Assembly (NCBI RefSeq): GCF_012275575.1
Contig: NZ_NPIH01000168.1
Span: forward strand, 62,001 to 126,000
Reading direction: 5' to 3'
Length of the DNA stretch: 64,000 nucleotides
Source: Paraburkholderia sp. SG-MS1
GTDB lineage: Bacteria; Pseudomonadota; Gammaproteobacteria; Burkholderiales; Burkholderiaceae
In this document: in pieces, positions 19,696-28,133 of the stretch
Layout: the number at the start of each line of letters is the position of its first letter
Position numbering within the stretch: position 1 is the first letter of the stretch
The notes under the pieces: generated by a model
Seen by the model: the letters and a program-made list of their open reading frames with translations, nothing else
Told to the model about the DNA's origin: nothing
Databases searched by the model: none
Translations under genes and position numbers: made by a program

Positions 19696-20729
19696 ATGCG
19701 AGGTCCATCGTGAGCTATCGGATTACCTGGATCGAAGCACAACGCAGTTTCGAAGCGACCCGCGGCGAAACGGTGCTCGAAGCCGCCCGGCGTGCGGGCG
19801 TGACGTTGCCGTCGGAGTGCGCGTTCGGTGGCTGTGGTACCTGCCGCGTCAAGCTGGTTACGGGGCGTGTGCACTACGCCGAGCCACCGCCGGCGCTGTC
19901 ACCGGAAGAAGCCGCCAACGGCTACGCGCTGATGTGTCAGGCGCACGCGCTTGCCGATCTGGAGATCAGCACCGAGCGCGTGCTCGCCGCGCCTACCCCA
20001 CCTGAACGGCACAGGGCTTCGGTAGTCCGGATGGAAGCATTGAGCCGCGATGTGACGCGTCTCGTGCTCGCCATCGACAACAACGTGCGGCTTGCGTTCC
20101 GACCGGGGCAGTATCTGAACGTGCTGCTCGGAGAAGCGGGCACGCGCAGCTTCTCGATGGCGTCGGGTCCGGATGAAACGCTGATCGAACTGCATATCCG
20201 GCGCATCGATGGCGGCTACTTTACACAGGATCTGCTGTCTGCGATGCGTCCCGGCGACACGCTCGATATCGGCGCGCCGCTCGGCGGCTTCGGCTATCAC
20301 GAAGAGGATTACCGGCCGATCGTGATGGCCGCCACGGGAACCGGCATCGCACCGTTGCGGAGCATGCTCGCCACACTGCTCGGCAGCGAGGACGTGCCGC
20401 CCATCGACCTCTACTGGGGGGCGCGCACAAGCGACGATCTCTATCTGCACGAGGAATTCGCGCAGCTGGCGGCCGGCCGCGAGGACTTCCGCTTCGTGCC
20501 GGTGCTCTCGCGCGCCGACGATGCATGGTCAGGCGTGCGCGGCTACGTGCAGGACGCCGTACTCGCCGACTACCCGGACCTCTCGGAGCACGCGCTCTAT
20601 CTTTGCGGCTCACCGGTCATGATTGCGGATGCGCGCCGCGCGTTCGTCGCGCACGGCGCGAGCGTGCGCTATCTGTATGCGGACAGTTTCACGTTCCAGC
20701 ATCCGCAATGTGTCGGCGCGGCGCAATGA
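19692..20729 (+). CDS. Ferredoxin-NAD(P)H reductase with N-terminal 2Fe-2S domain
   Basis: A 345-residue single-chain reductase that passes electrons from NAD(P)H through FAD to a plant-type 2Fe-2S cluster, as in BenC-type reductases. The N-terminal ferredoxin domain has Cys43, Cys48, Cys51 and Cys82; the FAD domain has RSFSMAS; the pyridine-nucleotide domain has GTGIAPLRSM and ends with a LCGSPVM strand. The frame opens with GTG at 19692, overlapping the preceding stop; a GTG at 19710 is an alternative start. In this operon it is the obvious electron donor for the diiron oxidase, directly or via the two ferredoxins at 24.7-25.7 kb. Confidence 0.93.
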   Translation: MNARSIVSYRITWIEAQRSFEATRGETVLEAARRAGVTLPSECAFGGCGTCRVKLVTGRVHYAEPPPALSPEEAANGYALMCQAHALADLEISTERVLAAPTPPERHRASVVRMEALSRDVTRLVLAIDNNVRLAFRPGQYLNVLLGEAGTRSFSMASGPDETLIELHIRRIDGGYFTQDLLSAMRPGDTLDIGAPLGGFGYHEEDYRPIVMAATGTGIAPLRSMLATLLGSEDVPPIDLYWGARTSDDLYLHEEFAQLAAGREDFRFVPVLSRADDAWSGVRGYVQDAVLADYPDLSEHALYLCGSPVMIADARRAFVAHGASVRYLYADSFTFQHPQCVGAAQ

Positions 20730-20892
20730 CGGCTCGCGCGGCCGTGTGCGTCAGTCCCATGCGCGCGCGGACCACATGGGTTTCACGGCGCCGTCAATGA
20801 AACTTGCGCGGGCTTTTTGGCCGCGAAATGAAGTACCTGGTATTTGCACCACGCCCCATCGTCCCCGACCTCCTATTGAGCTGAGGCTTCCC

Positions 20893-22509
20893 ATGCACTC
20901 CATCGCTGTTCTGACGCCAGCCCACTTTTGTTATCTGGCCGGCGTAGTCGCGATCATCGCAACGATGATCTTTCGTGCAAACGTCGTCGTGCCTGCGATC
21001 CTTGCAACTTTCGCGGTGGCGTTCGCATGGTCCGGCAAGATGCTGGTCGGCTTCCAGGCCATTTTTATGGGCAGCCTGACGGCCGCGCACGAACTGTTCA
21101 ACATCTTCCTCGTGATCGCGCTGATGACCGCGCTGCTCAACGGGCTGCGGGAACTGGGCGCTGATGTACGCATGGTGCGGCCGTTCAAGCGCATCATGTT
21201 CAACGGTCATGCGGCATTTTTCATTCTCGCGCTCATCACGTATCTGATCTCGCTGTTTTTCTGGCCGACGCCCGCCGTGCCGCTCGTCGGCGCAATCCTG
21301 ATTCCGGCGGCGGTCTATGCGGGCCTGCCACCACTTGGCGCCGCGGCGGCAATCGCCATTGCGGGGCAGGGCATGGCGTTGTCGTCGGACTATGTGATCA
21401 AGGTCGCGCCGGGCATCAGCGCGAGGGCAGCGGGCGCAGACATGCTGACGGTTGCGAACACGGCATTCGGCCTCTCGTTGATCGTCGGCTTCGTCGCGCT
21501 CGCGCTGACGTGGTTCTTCGTCGTCCGTGGCCGCGTGAAGACGCCGTCCGCCAGCAATCTCAGCGCGTGGGAAACGCAGGGCGCGCTCGCCGGCGAAGCG
21601 GAGCAGGAACATCAGGGCAGTTTCGCCAAGGTCGAGCTCGCTCGCGGCACGAGCGGCAATCTCGGCTCGGAGCAGGACGGCGGCTCGTCGCTGCACACAG
21701 ATGCCGGGTCCGCGCTTGCATCAATCTCGATCGCGCCGATGCCGCAGGGCGGCGCGGCGCTCCAGATGGCCTCGATCGGCGCAGATGCATTGATCGAGCG
21801 CCGCGAACTCTGGTCGAAGGTGTTCGCGCTCGCCACGCCGCTTGCCTTTCTCGCGGTGGTGGTCGTAATGATGCGGCCGGACATGATCGGCTCGGGCGCG
21901 ATTCGCGGCGGCGACGCCGCAGCGTTGATCGGCGGCATGGCGGCCGTGCTCATGATGCTCGCGACGCTGTCGCACGGGCGCAAAGGCTTTCTCGATCGCA
22001 CCGCGGAGCACATCATCGACGGCTTCGTGTTCGCGTTCAAGGCGATGGGCGCGGTGCTGCCGATCGCGGGCTTCTTCTTTGTCGGCGACGCGAGCACGGC
22101 GGGCCCGATCCTCGGCGCGGCGGCGGGCGCGCATGTGCCGTCGTTTCTGTTCGAACTCGTCCAGGCTTGCAGCCAGGTGATTCCGCAGAACCCGTTGTTC
22201 GTTTCGTTCGGCGTGTTGCTGATGGGCATGATTACGGGCATCGACGGTTCCGGCTTCGCGGGGCTGCCGTTGACGGGGTCGCTTTCGGGTGCGCTCGCGC
22301 CGATGGTGCATCTGCCGTCCGCGACGCTCGCCGCCATCGGCCAGATGGGGGCCGTGTGGACGGGTGGCGGCACGTTGGTCGCGTGGTCGTCGCTGATAGC
22401 GGTCACGGGTTTCGCGCGCGTGCCCGTGCTGGATGCAGTGCGCGCGTTGTTCCTGCCGGTCGTGTGCGGGCTCGTGATCGCAACGCTCGCAGCCGTTGCG
22501 TTCGCGTGA
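20893..22509 (+). CDS. Putative membrane permease (ion-transporter superfamily)
   Basis: A 538-residue polytopic inner-membrane protein. Two halves of about 5-6 hydrophobic segments each are separated by a hydrophilic Gly/Ser/Glu-rich loop at residues ~217-305. The membrane-embedded segments (FFWPTPAVPLVGAILIPAAV, GQGMALSSDYVIK, GIDGSGFAGLPLTGSLSGAL) resemble the two-domain architecture of IT-superfamily carriers such as GntP or DcuC relatives, but no specific family was recognised. The ATG at 20893 starts the first membrane segment; upstream in-frame sequence is shadow. It probably transports a substrate or product of the cluster. Confidence 0.7.
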   Translation: MHSIAVLTPAHFCYLAGVVAIIATMIFRANVVVPAILATFAVAFAWSGKMLVGFQAIFMGSLTAAHELFNIFLVIALMTALLNGLRELGADVRMVRPFKRIMFNGHAAFFILALITYLISLFFWPTPAVPLVGAILIPAAVYAGLPPLGAAAAIAIAGQGMALSSDYVIKVAPGISARAAGADMLTVANTAFGLSLIVGFVALALTWFFVVRGRVKTPSASNLSAWETQGALAGEAEQEHQGSFAKVELARGTSGNLGSEQDGGSSLHTDAGSALASISIAPMPQGGAALQMASIGADALIERRELWSKVFALATPLAFLAVVVVMMRPDMIGSGAIRGGDAAALIGGMAAVLMMLATLSHGRKGFLDRTAEHIIDGFVFAFKAMGAVLPIAGFFFVGDASTAGPILGAAAGAHVPSFLFELVQACSQVIPQNPLFVSFGVLLMGMITGIDGSGFAGLPLTGSLSGALAPMVHLPSATLAAIGQMGAVWTGGGTLVAWSSLIAVTGFARVPVLDAVRALFLPVVCGLVIATLAAVAFA

Positions 22510-22521
22510 GGAAGGTTGCTG

Positions 22522-23298
22522 ATGGAATTCCTCACGCTTTCGCAACTCCTGACGGCGGATTTTGTGCACTACGCGCCCGCCGTGCTGCAGATTGTGGTCA
22601 TCAACCTGCTGCTCGGCGGCGACAATGCGATTGCGATCGCGATGGCATGCCGCTCGCTGCCGCCGCAACAGCGGAGCGCAGGGGTCTGGATCGGCACGGG
22701 GCTCGGCATTGTCTTGCGCTTCGCGATGGTCTACGTGATCGGCTTTTTGCTGGCGATTCCGTACATGCACGTTGCGGCTGGGTTGCTGCTTGCGTGGATC
22801 GGCATGCAGTTGCTGCGTGACGACGGCGCGGGTGGTGAGGCTCATGCCGCGGCCGATGAAGCGGCTGGTGCTGAGGCGCTCTGGCGCACTGTCGCGCTGA
22901 TCCTGTTCGCCGACTTCGCGATGAGTCTCGACAACGGTCTCGCGACTGCGGCCGTGGCCGAGACGTTGCCCGCCGCGTCGCGCACGGCGATCGTGCTTGC
23001 GGGGCTTGCCGTGGGCGCGCCTGCAATCGCGTTGGGCAGTGCCGTGATGTTGCGTGTGCTCGAGCGTTTTCCGCTGGTGACCTGGTTCGGTGCGGGGCTG
23101 CTTGGCTGCATCGCCGCGCAGATGCTGCTTGACGATCCGCATGTGGCCCAGCTGTTGCGTCAATCGGTGGACGCGCTCGGCGACAACGCAATTGATGTGC
23201 GGTTCGCACGCTTGCTGTTGAGCTTCGTTGTTGCGGCGCTCGTGCTGTTCGTGCCGTTCGTGCAACGCCTGCGATGGCGAAGGTGGCGGACCGGATGA
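22522..23298 (+). CDS. TerC-family membrane protein (YjbE-type)
   Basis: A 258-residue inner-membrane protein with about seven hydrophobic segments. It carries the TerC signature GGDNAIAIAMACRSLP near residue 31 and a second acidic copy, FADFAMSLDNGLATAAVAE. TerC proteins are linked to metal-ion export, especially manganese, rather than to organic substrates. It begins 12 bases after the permease stop and ends the operon. In a cluster built on an iron oxidase, a metal-handling protein makes sense, but that link is inference. Confidence 0.85.
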   Translation: MEFLTLSQLLTADFVHYAPAVLQIVVINLLLGGDNAIAIAMACRSLPPQQRSAGVWIGTGLGIVLRFAMVYVIGFLLAIPYMHVAAGLLLAWIGMQLLRDDGAGGEAHAAADEAAGAEALWRTVALILFADFAMSLDNGLATAAVAETLPAASRTAIVLAGLAVGAPAIALGSAVMLRVLERFPLVTWFGAGLLGCIAAQMLLDDPHVAQLLRQSVDALGDNAIDVRFARLLLSFVVAALVLFVPFVQRLRWRRWRTG

Positions 23299-23586
23299 AC
23301 CGACCTGTGGTCGTGCCGGTAAGCGCGAATTGATTGTTCAGTCAGCGCCTGACCCGCGATGACTTTTTTGCGCGTGGCGCGGGACGCAATCAGTAAATGA
23401 ACCATGAGACGAGCTAGGCGCCCTCGACATCCCGGGCGAAGAACTGCTTCGCGCGCGGTGCGCGAAAATCTCCCGGAGCACTTGCTTGTCGTGTACCTGA
23501 CGAACTGTGACAGCAAACGCGCTCCCCTTCACACGGAGCGGATTGGGGTCCGGCGCACTCGCCGGGCCGCCATGGCACCCACGACG

Positions 23587-24516
23587 CTACCGGTTGCGCT
23601 CGACAAAAGCGCTATACGCAAGCGCCGCGAGCGCCACGTCCTGAAGCCCGATTCCCACAGCCTTGTACACGATGATCTCGTCGTCGCGCTGCCGGCCGAG
23701 CGCATCGTTTTCCAGCACGTTGCCGAGTTCAGCTACGTTTGACCAGTCCACGACGCCAGGGGCTGCCAGCACTAGATCTCCCGCTTCCTCGCGCGCCTGC
23801 TCGTGCAACTCCACGACGATGCGCTTGGCACGCGCGAGTGTCGTGTCGTCCAGCTCGCGCGCGTGCGGCAGGCTGGAGCCGATCGCCGCGACGAGCGCGC
23901 CGGGCATCAGCGCGCGGCCATCGAAGAGCGGCGTCGTCGCACGCGTGGCCGTGACGATCACATCCGCGCCGTCGATCGCGCGCTCCGCGCTGACCGCGCT
24001 CGCCACGACACCGTGAGCGCCATGCACATCGTTGAGCGCATTCACGAGTGCCGCGTCGCCTTCCACACCGACGATGCGCAGCGTCTTCAGATCCGTGAAT
24101 GCCGCGAGCGCGTGCGCATGCGCGCGGCCTTGCACACCCGCGCCGAAGATCGTGGCGATGCGGGCGCCTTTGTGCGCGAGGCGTCGCACCGCAAGCACCG
24201 TGGTGGCAGCGGTGCGCAAACGTGTGATGGCGTTGGCGTCGAGTGTCGCGAGACATTGTCCGTTGGACGCGCGGAACAGCACGATCGCGAAATTGAACTG
24301 GCCGCGGATCGTGGTGTAGACCTTCGCGCCGGCTACGTCGATGTCGGGTAGAACGGCGCCGAGCGTGGATAGCTTGGTTGCCCCGGTCTCGGTTCTGACG
24401 CGGCGCTGCACGGCGGCCGTGCCGCGCGCGAGCTGCCGGAAGGCGCTTTCCAGCGCCGGGATGGCCTGCTCGAAGTCGATGAGCTCATCAATCTGGGCGT
24501 CGGTCAGGTGGATCAT
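23587..24516 (-). CDS. Ornithine cyclodeaminase / mu-crystallin family protein
   Basis: A 309-residue NAD(P)-binding protein of the OCD/mu-crystallin family, whose members act as ornithine cyclodeaminases, ketimine reductases or N-alkyl amino acid dehydrogenases. It shows the N-terminal barrel (GAVLPDIDVAGAKVYTT), LDANAITRLRTAATTVLA and the Rossmann motif FGAGVQGRAHAHALAAF. It converges with the TerC gene and its promoter side carries operator site 4, so it belongs to the regulon. It hints that an amino acid or imine intermediate occurs in the pathway, possibly from the amidase substrate. Confidence 0.9.
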   Translation of the reverse strand: MIHLTDAQIDELIDFEQAIPALESAFRQLARGTAAVQRRVRTETGATKLSTLGAVLPDIDVAGAKVYTTIRGQFNFAIVLFRASNGQCLATLDANAITRLRTAATTVLAVRRLAHKGARIATIFGAGVQGRAHAHALAAFTDLKTLRIVGVEGDAALVNALNDVHGAHGVVASAVSAERAIDGADVIVTATRATTPLFDGRALMPGALVAAIGSSLPHARELDDTTLARAKRIVVELHEQAREEAGDLVLAAPGVVDWSNVAELGNVLENDALGRQRDDEIIVYKAVGIGLQDVALAALAYSAFVERNR

Positions 24517-24550
24517 GAATCAGCATCCTTCTCGTGAATGATAATTTAAC

Positions 24551-24563
24551 GTATACAATATAC
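24551..24563. promoter_or_regulatory. GntR-type operator site 4 (GTATAC-aata-TAC)
   Basis: GTATACAATATAC, the most symmetrical copy, lies 35 bases upstream of the minus-strand cyclodeaminase-like gene. Confidence 0.75.
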
Positions 24564-24664
24564 GAAAATGGGATTATTTGGCAACATCGTGCTCGTCGCC
24601 TGCATGTACGCTGCCTTCTCATGAGCCGCCAGAATTCCTCGGATGAGAGACATTTACAATAACG

Positions 24665-24677
24665 GTATACAGTGTTC
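24665..24677. promoter_or_regulatory. GntR-type operator site 5 (GTATAC-agtg-TTC)
   Basis: GTATACAGTGTTC differs from the consensus at one position in the right half and lies 76 bases before the first ferredoxin gene. With site 4 it frames the divergent promoter region. Confidence 0.6.
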
Positions 24678-24752
24678 TGTTTTGCGATACACTAGTTCGG
24701 TAGCCTTCGCATTGGAGCGAATGGCGCGCTCGTTTGGGTTGCAGGGGGTTGC

Positions 24753-25061
24753 ATGCCAGTCGTCGTGTTCCGCACGCGCGGAGAGGTTTATCGGGGGGAA
24801 GTGAAGGAGAACACGAATCTCGTCGTTCGCGCCGGCATCAGGCAGTTCCCGTTTCCGCATTTGCGCTACGAGTGCGGCATGGGCAAATGCGCGCGCTGCG
24901 CCTGTCGCGTGCTCGCGGGCGGCGAGCGTCTGCCGCCGCCGAACTGGAAGGAAAAAAAGCAGCTTGGCGAAAGGATCGACGCCGGGTTTCGGCTCGCGTG
25001 CCAGTTATGGATCGAACACGACATAGAACTGGCACAGGACGAGCTGCCTGCGCAGCCGTGA
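24753..25061 (+). CDS. Plant-type 2Fe-2S ferredoxin
   Basis: A 102-residue ferredoxin with Cys41, Cys46, Cys49 and Cys83 in the C-x4-C-x2-C...C arrangement that binds a 2Fe-2S cluster (CGMGKCARCAC), plus an additional Cys51. It lacks a reductase domain, so it must receive electrons from a partner, most simply the reductase at 19692. It is the first gene of a four-gene set: ferredoxin, small unknown protein, ferredoxin, esterase. The start is ATG at 24753, 76 bases after operator site 5. Confidence 0.85.
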   Translation: MPVVVFRTRGEVYRGEVKENTNLVVRAGIRQFPFPHLRYECGMGKCARCACRVLAGGERLPPPNWKEKKQLGERIDAGFRLACQLWIEHDIELAQDELPAQP

Positions 25062-25095
25062 TCACGAACGCGGCGTACAGCGGAGTGCGCCTGCA

Positions 25096-25407
25096 ATGGG
25101 ACATCGCATGTATATCGTACTCACCAGCCGGCCCGGCCAGTATCGCAGCGAGCCGACACCGGGCATTACGCCAGTCGAGACGCACGACTATTTCTACGGC
25201 GCCCGACACGTGGCTGCTTTCGTCGTCGCGCAACTGGAGGGCGAGGCGCGCGTGCGCATCGTCGAAGAGACCGAGCCGCAAGCCGTCAACCTCGTGCCGA
25301 CGAAATTCTTTGAGAAGTTCGCGACGCTGCGTGAGGCATTGCGATCGATTGAAGCGCTCGCCGCGCACGCTCACGCCGACGCGCGTGTGTGTCGGCGCCA
25401 TCACTGA
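25096..25407 (+). CDS. Small protein of unknown function between two ferredoxins
   Basis: A 103-residue protein that I do not recognise. It starts MGHRMYIVLTSRPGQYR; an internal ATG at 25108 (MYIVLTSRPG) is an equally likely start. It contains a Tyr/Phe-rich segment (ETHDYFYGARHVAAFVVAQL) that could form an alpha-beta fold, a central acidic strand, and a basic Cys/His tail (RVCRRHH). It is 34 bases after one ferredoxin and 16 bases before the next, on the same strand, so it is almost certainly co-expressed and may be a subunit or adaptor of the electron-transfer system. Confidence 0.65.
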   Translation: MGHRMYIVLTSRPGQYRSEPTPGITPVETHDYFYGARHVAAFVVAQLEGEARVRIVEETEPQAVNLVPTKFFEKFATLREALRSIEALAAHAHADARVCRRHH

Positions 25408-25423
25408 GGAATCCGGATTGGCA

Positions 25424-25702
25424 ATGGTTCAGATCACTTTTTTGAGCAACGGCGGCAAGACCGTCGACGCGCCGCCCAACAGCAATCTGCTGCGTGTATC
25501 GCTGCGCGAGCAAGGAGGCATTCCCTTCAAGTGCGGAGGCGGCCTGTGCGGCACATGCAAGTGCAAGGTCGAGGCGGGCCGGGAAAATACCGACGACGTC
25601 AAGCAGAAAGAGCGCCGCCATTTGAGCGCCGAAGACCTGGCGAGCGGCTACCGCATGGCCTGCCAGACTTTCGTCAACGGCAACGTGAGCGTGTCATGGT
25701 GA
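25424..25702 (+). CDS. Second plant-type 2Fe-2S ferredoxin
   Basis: A 92-residue ferredoxin with cluster ligands Cys37, Cys42, Cys45 and Cys80 (CGGGLCGTCKC) and an additional Cys47. The ATG at 25424 is used; a TTG six bases earlier is possible. It differs clearly from the ferredoxin 0.4 kb upstream, so this is not a recent tandem duplication. Its last codons overlap the next gene's ATG at 25696, implying coupled translation with the esterase. Two ferredoxins suggest either two oxidases or a donor/acceptor relay. Confidence 0.88.
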   Translation: MVQITFLSNGGKTVDAPPNSNLLRVSLREQGGIPFKCGGGLCGTCKCKVEAGRENTDDVKQKERRHLSAEDLASGYRMACQTFVNGNVSVSW

Positions 25703-26652
25703 GCGGTATCGATGATGCAGCCGATGCCGCGATGCTGCCGTTCGGCACGCTTGCTCCGGCGCAACGGCAGTTAATGCTGGAACTGGGGCCGCGCTGGAAT
25801 GACGACATCGTCGCTCACCGCAAGGCCGTGATCGACTGCTATACGCCGCTCGTGGCGGCTGCGCCGATGGAAGGCACGCGCGTCGAGCGGGATCTAGCGT
25901 ATGGCGCTCATCCACGTCAGGTGCTCGACGTGTTCGAGCCGGCGCCGGCTGCGGCCGATGGTCCACGCGAGGCTGTACTGTTCGTGCATGGCGGTGCGTT
26001 CGTGCGCGGCAGCAAGAGCATAAACGGCGCGATCTACGACAACGTGTGCCATTGGTTCGCGCGCCAGGGGGTGGTCGCGGTGAATGTCGAGTACCGCCTC
26101 GCGGACGACGCGCCATGGCCTGACGGCGCGCAGGACGTCGCGAGCGCACTCGTCTGGCTGCGCGCGCATGCGGCGCGCTGGCGCATCGATCCCGCGCGTC
26201 TCTTCGTGATCGGGCATTCGGCGGGCGGCGCGCACGCGGCGAGTTGCCTGTTCGATCCCGTGCTGGCGGATGGCGTAAAGCCGGGCGACGTGGCCGGCCT
26301 CGTGCTGATTAGCGCGAGGCTGTTTGCTGACGTCGATCCGCGCAATCCGAATGCGGGACCCGTGCGCGCCTATTTCGGCGATGACGAGTCGCGCTACGCG
26401 GAGCGCTCACCGCTCACGCACGCTGCTTGCGCCGCAGTGCCCGTGATGATCGCGGTGGCCGAATACGAGAATCGCTTCCTCGACGATTATGGCGCCGCGT
26501 TCTTTCTCGAACTGCTGCGTCATCGCGGCGTGCCGCCGCGTTTCGTGCAGATGCGCGGCCATAACCACACGTCGATCGTCGCGCATTTCAATTCCGGCGA
26601 AGAATATTTCGGGCGCGAAATCCTTGCCTTCATGGCTTCGGTGCCGCGCTGA
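25696..26652 (+). CDS. Alpha/beta hydrolase (esterase/formamidase-like)
   Basis: A 318-residue serine hydrolase of the hormone-sensitive-lipase/BD-FAE type. It has the oxyanion-hole HGG (residues 98-100, FVHGGAFVRGS), the nucleophile elbow GHSAGG with Ser175, and a C-terminal catalytic His in GHNHTS. The sequence resembles small carboxylesterases and KynB-like arylformamidases. The start at 25696 overlaps the ferredoxin stop; the longer upstream frame is shadow. It probably hydrolyses an ester or amide intermediate of the pathway. Confidence 0.88.
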   Translation: MVSGIDDAADAAMLPFGTLAPAQRQLMLELGPRWNDDIVAHRKAVIDCYTPLVAAAPMEGTRVERDLAYGAHPRQVLDVFEPAPAAADGPREAVLFVHGGAFVRGSKSINGAIYDNVCHWFARQGVVAVNVEYRLADDAPWPDGAQDVASALVWLRAHAARWRIDPARLFVIGHSAGGAHAASCLFDPVLADGVKPGDVAGLVLISARLFADVDPRNPNAGPVRAYFGDDESRYAERSPLTHAACAAVPVMIAVAEYENRFLDDYGAAFFLELLRHRGVPPRFVQMRGHNHTSIVAHFNSGEEYFGREILAFMASVPR

Positions 26653-26720
26653 ACGCTGGAGTGCGCGCCCGCTCTGACCGACAAGCTTTGATGCCCGGTG
26701 AATTTCGCTTTTCGTATCGT

Positions 26721-26733
26721 GTGTACAGTCTAC
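26721..26733. promoter_or_regulatory. GntR-type operator site 6 (GTGTAC-agtc-TAC)
   Basis: GTGTACAGTCTAC, followed by GAAA as at site 4, lies 69 bases before the GntR gene, consistent with autoregulation. Confidence 0.6.
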
Positions 26734-26801
26734 GAAACGCTCGCACTGCTAGAATTGAGCCGGAAGGTTCAGATCAAACGGTCAGATCGTGGAGATGAAA
26801 C

Positions 26802-27476
26802 ATGGTGCGGGAAGCCATCGGCGCAAACGGGCGTGAGCCGATCATGCACAAGCAGCTTTCGGAGCTGGTGATTGCCCGCTTGCGCGAGTCGATTACATCC
26901 GGCGAATACGCGCCCGGCGACCGGCTCGTGGAAGGCCGGATCGCAGAGGAACTGGAGGTGTCGCGCGTGCCGGTGCGCGAGGCGCTGCGCGCGCTCGCAG
27001 CGGAAGGTCTCGTCGAAGTGCGCCCGCGCCACGGCGCGGTCGTCGCATCGCTCGATCCGTCAGCGGCGCGCGAGATGGTGCAAATCCGTGCGACTCTCGA
27101 AGGGCTCAACGCGCGGCTCGCCGCAGAGCATTGCACACCGGAACTCGTCAGCCAGATAGAAGCGGTGCTTCAGGAAGGCAACGCCAAGGTTGCGGGCGGC
27201 GAGCTCGCGGGGCTGCTCGAGCTGAACGCGCGGTTTCACGATCTGCTCTACGCGGCGGGCGCTAATTCCATGCTCTCGGACCTGATGCGCTCGCTGCGCG
27301 ACCGCACGCGCATGTTGTTCGTGAATGCGAGCGATGAAGAGGTGCGCGTCACCTGGGACGAACACGTTGCGATTCTGCGCGCGGTTCAGTCGGGCGATGC
27401 GGCTCTCGCGGCTTTGCTTGCCGAGCGCCATGTCGCGCGCGCGGCGCAGCACTATCTGGAGCGCTTTGCGCGCTAA
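26802..27476 (+). CDS. GntR-family regulator, FCD type
   Basis: A 224-residue DNA-binding protein. The N-terminal winged helix (residues ~18-85) contains GDRLVEGRIAEELEVSRVPV and REALRALAAEGLVEVRPRHG, the GntR signature. The C-terminal all-helical FCD ligand domain has the metal-type residues of HDLLYAAGANSM and WDEHVAILRAV. FCD regulators usually repress catabolic genes until a carboxylate effector and metal bind. It closes the cluster, and a copy of the shared palindrome precedes it and five other units, so it is the obvious local regulator. Confidence 0.92.
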   Translation: MVREAIGANGREPIMHKQLSELVIARLRESITSGEYAPGDRLVEGRIAEELEVSRVPVREALRALAAEGLVEVRPRHGAVVASLDPSAAREMVQIRATLEGLNARLAAEHCTPELVSQIEAVLQEGNAKVAGGELAGLLELNARFHDLLYAAGANSMLSDLMRSLRDRTRMLFVNASDEEVRVTWDEHVAILRAVQSGDAALAALLAERHVARAAQHYLERFAR

Positions 27477-28133
27477 TGGCTGATGGACCGTGCGGCCGTC
27501 TTTGCGCCAGCACGCTGAATGGAGCGGTGGAGCTGGCGGCGAAAAACCAATGACCATCCATCGCCCACACAAAGACAATCGCTGGGAAAACTCATCGTGA
27601 TTTGACGCGAGACGAAAAAGTACGATTGCACCGATCCCTCGCCTTGGGCTCAGTCCGCGATGGCGTTCCTCGACGCACAGGGCCGCGTACATGCGCGCGA
27701 CTCGGACTGCTTCATTCGACAGGCGTTGCTGCTGCGGCGCGGCCCGCGGCGAGCGGAATTACACCGCTGGCAAGATCGACAAGCGCCAGCAGCAATTGAG
27801 GAAAGTATTCAACGATACTTGGATGCAGGTCAGACCGCCGATCGCCTCAGTCCAACCGGTTTCGATGGGAAGACCCAGTGAGCTGCGCTCATGTCAGCAA
27901 CACCTTCGCTCCCTCGAAACGCCCCAATTCTGGCGACAAGCCTTACCGCAGGTTCTCGGCCCGTGCCCAGGAGAAGATCCACGAATCGACGGTGTCGCGC
28001 TTCCCGGCGTCACCCCTTCACGCGCCTTGGGCGATGACATTCTCACCGATATTAATGGTAGCGCTTGCCATTCTTCGGGGCGGAGATCTCGGAGCCTTTC
28101 CCGGCTTTGCCTTTCTGAATCAATACGGCGAGT
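27477..28133. other. Intergenic stretch without a convincing gene
   Basis: About 650 bases between the GntR gene and the end of the PhyH gene. Several short overlapping frames exist but none has a recognisable domain, start signal or consistent coding bias. It probably marks the border between the two catabolic regions and may contain eroded DNA. Confidence 0.45.
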
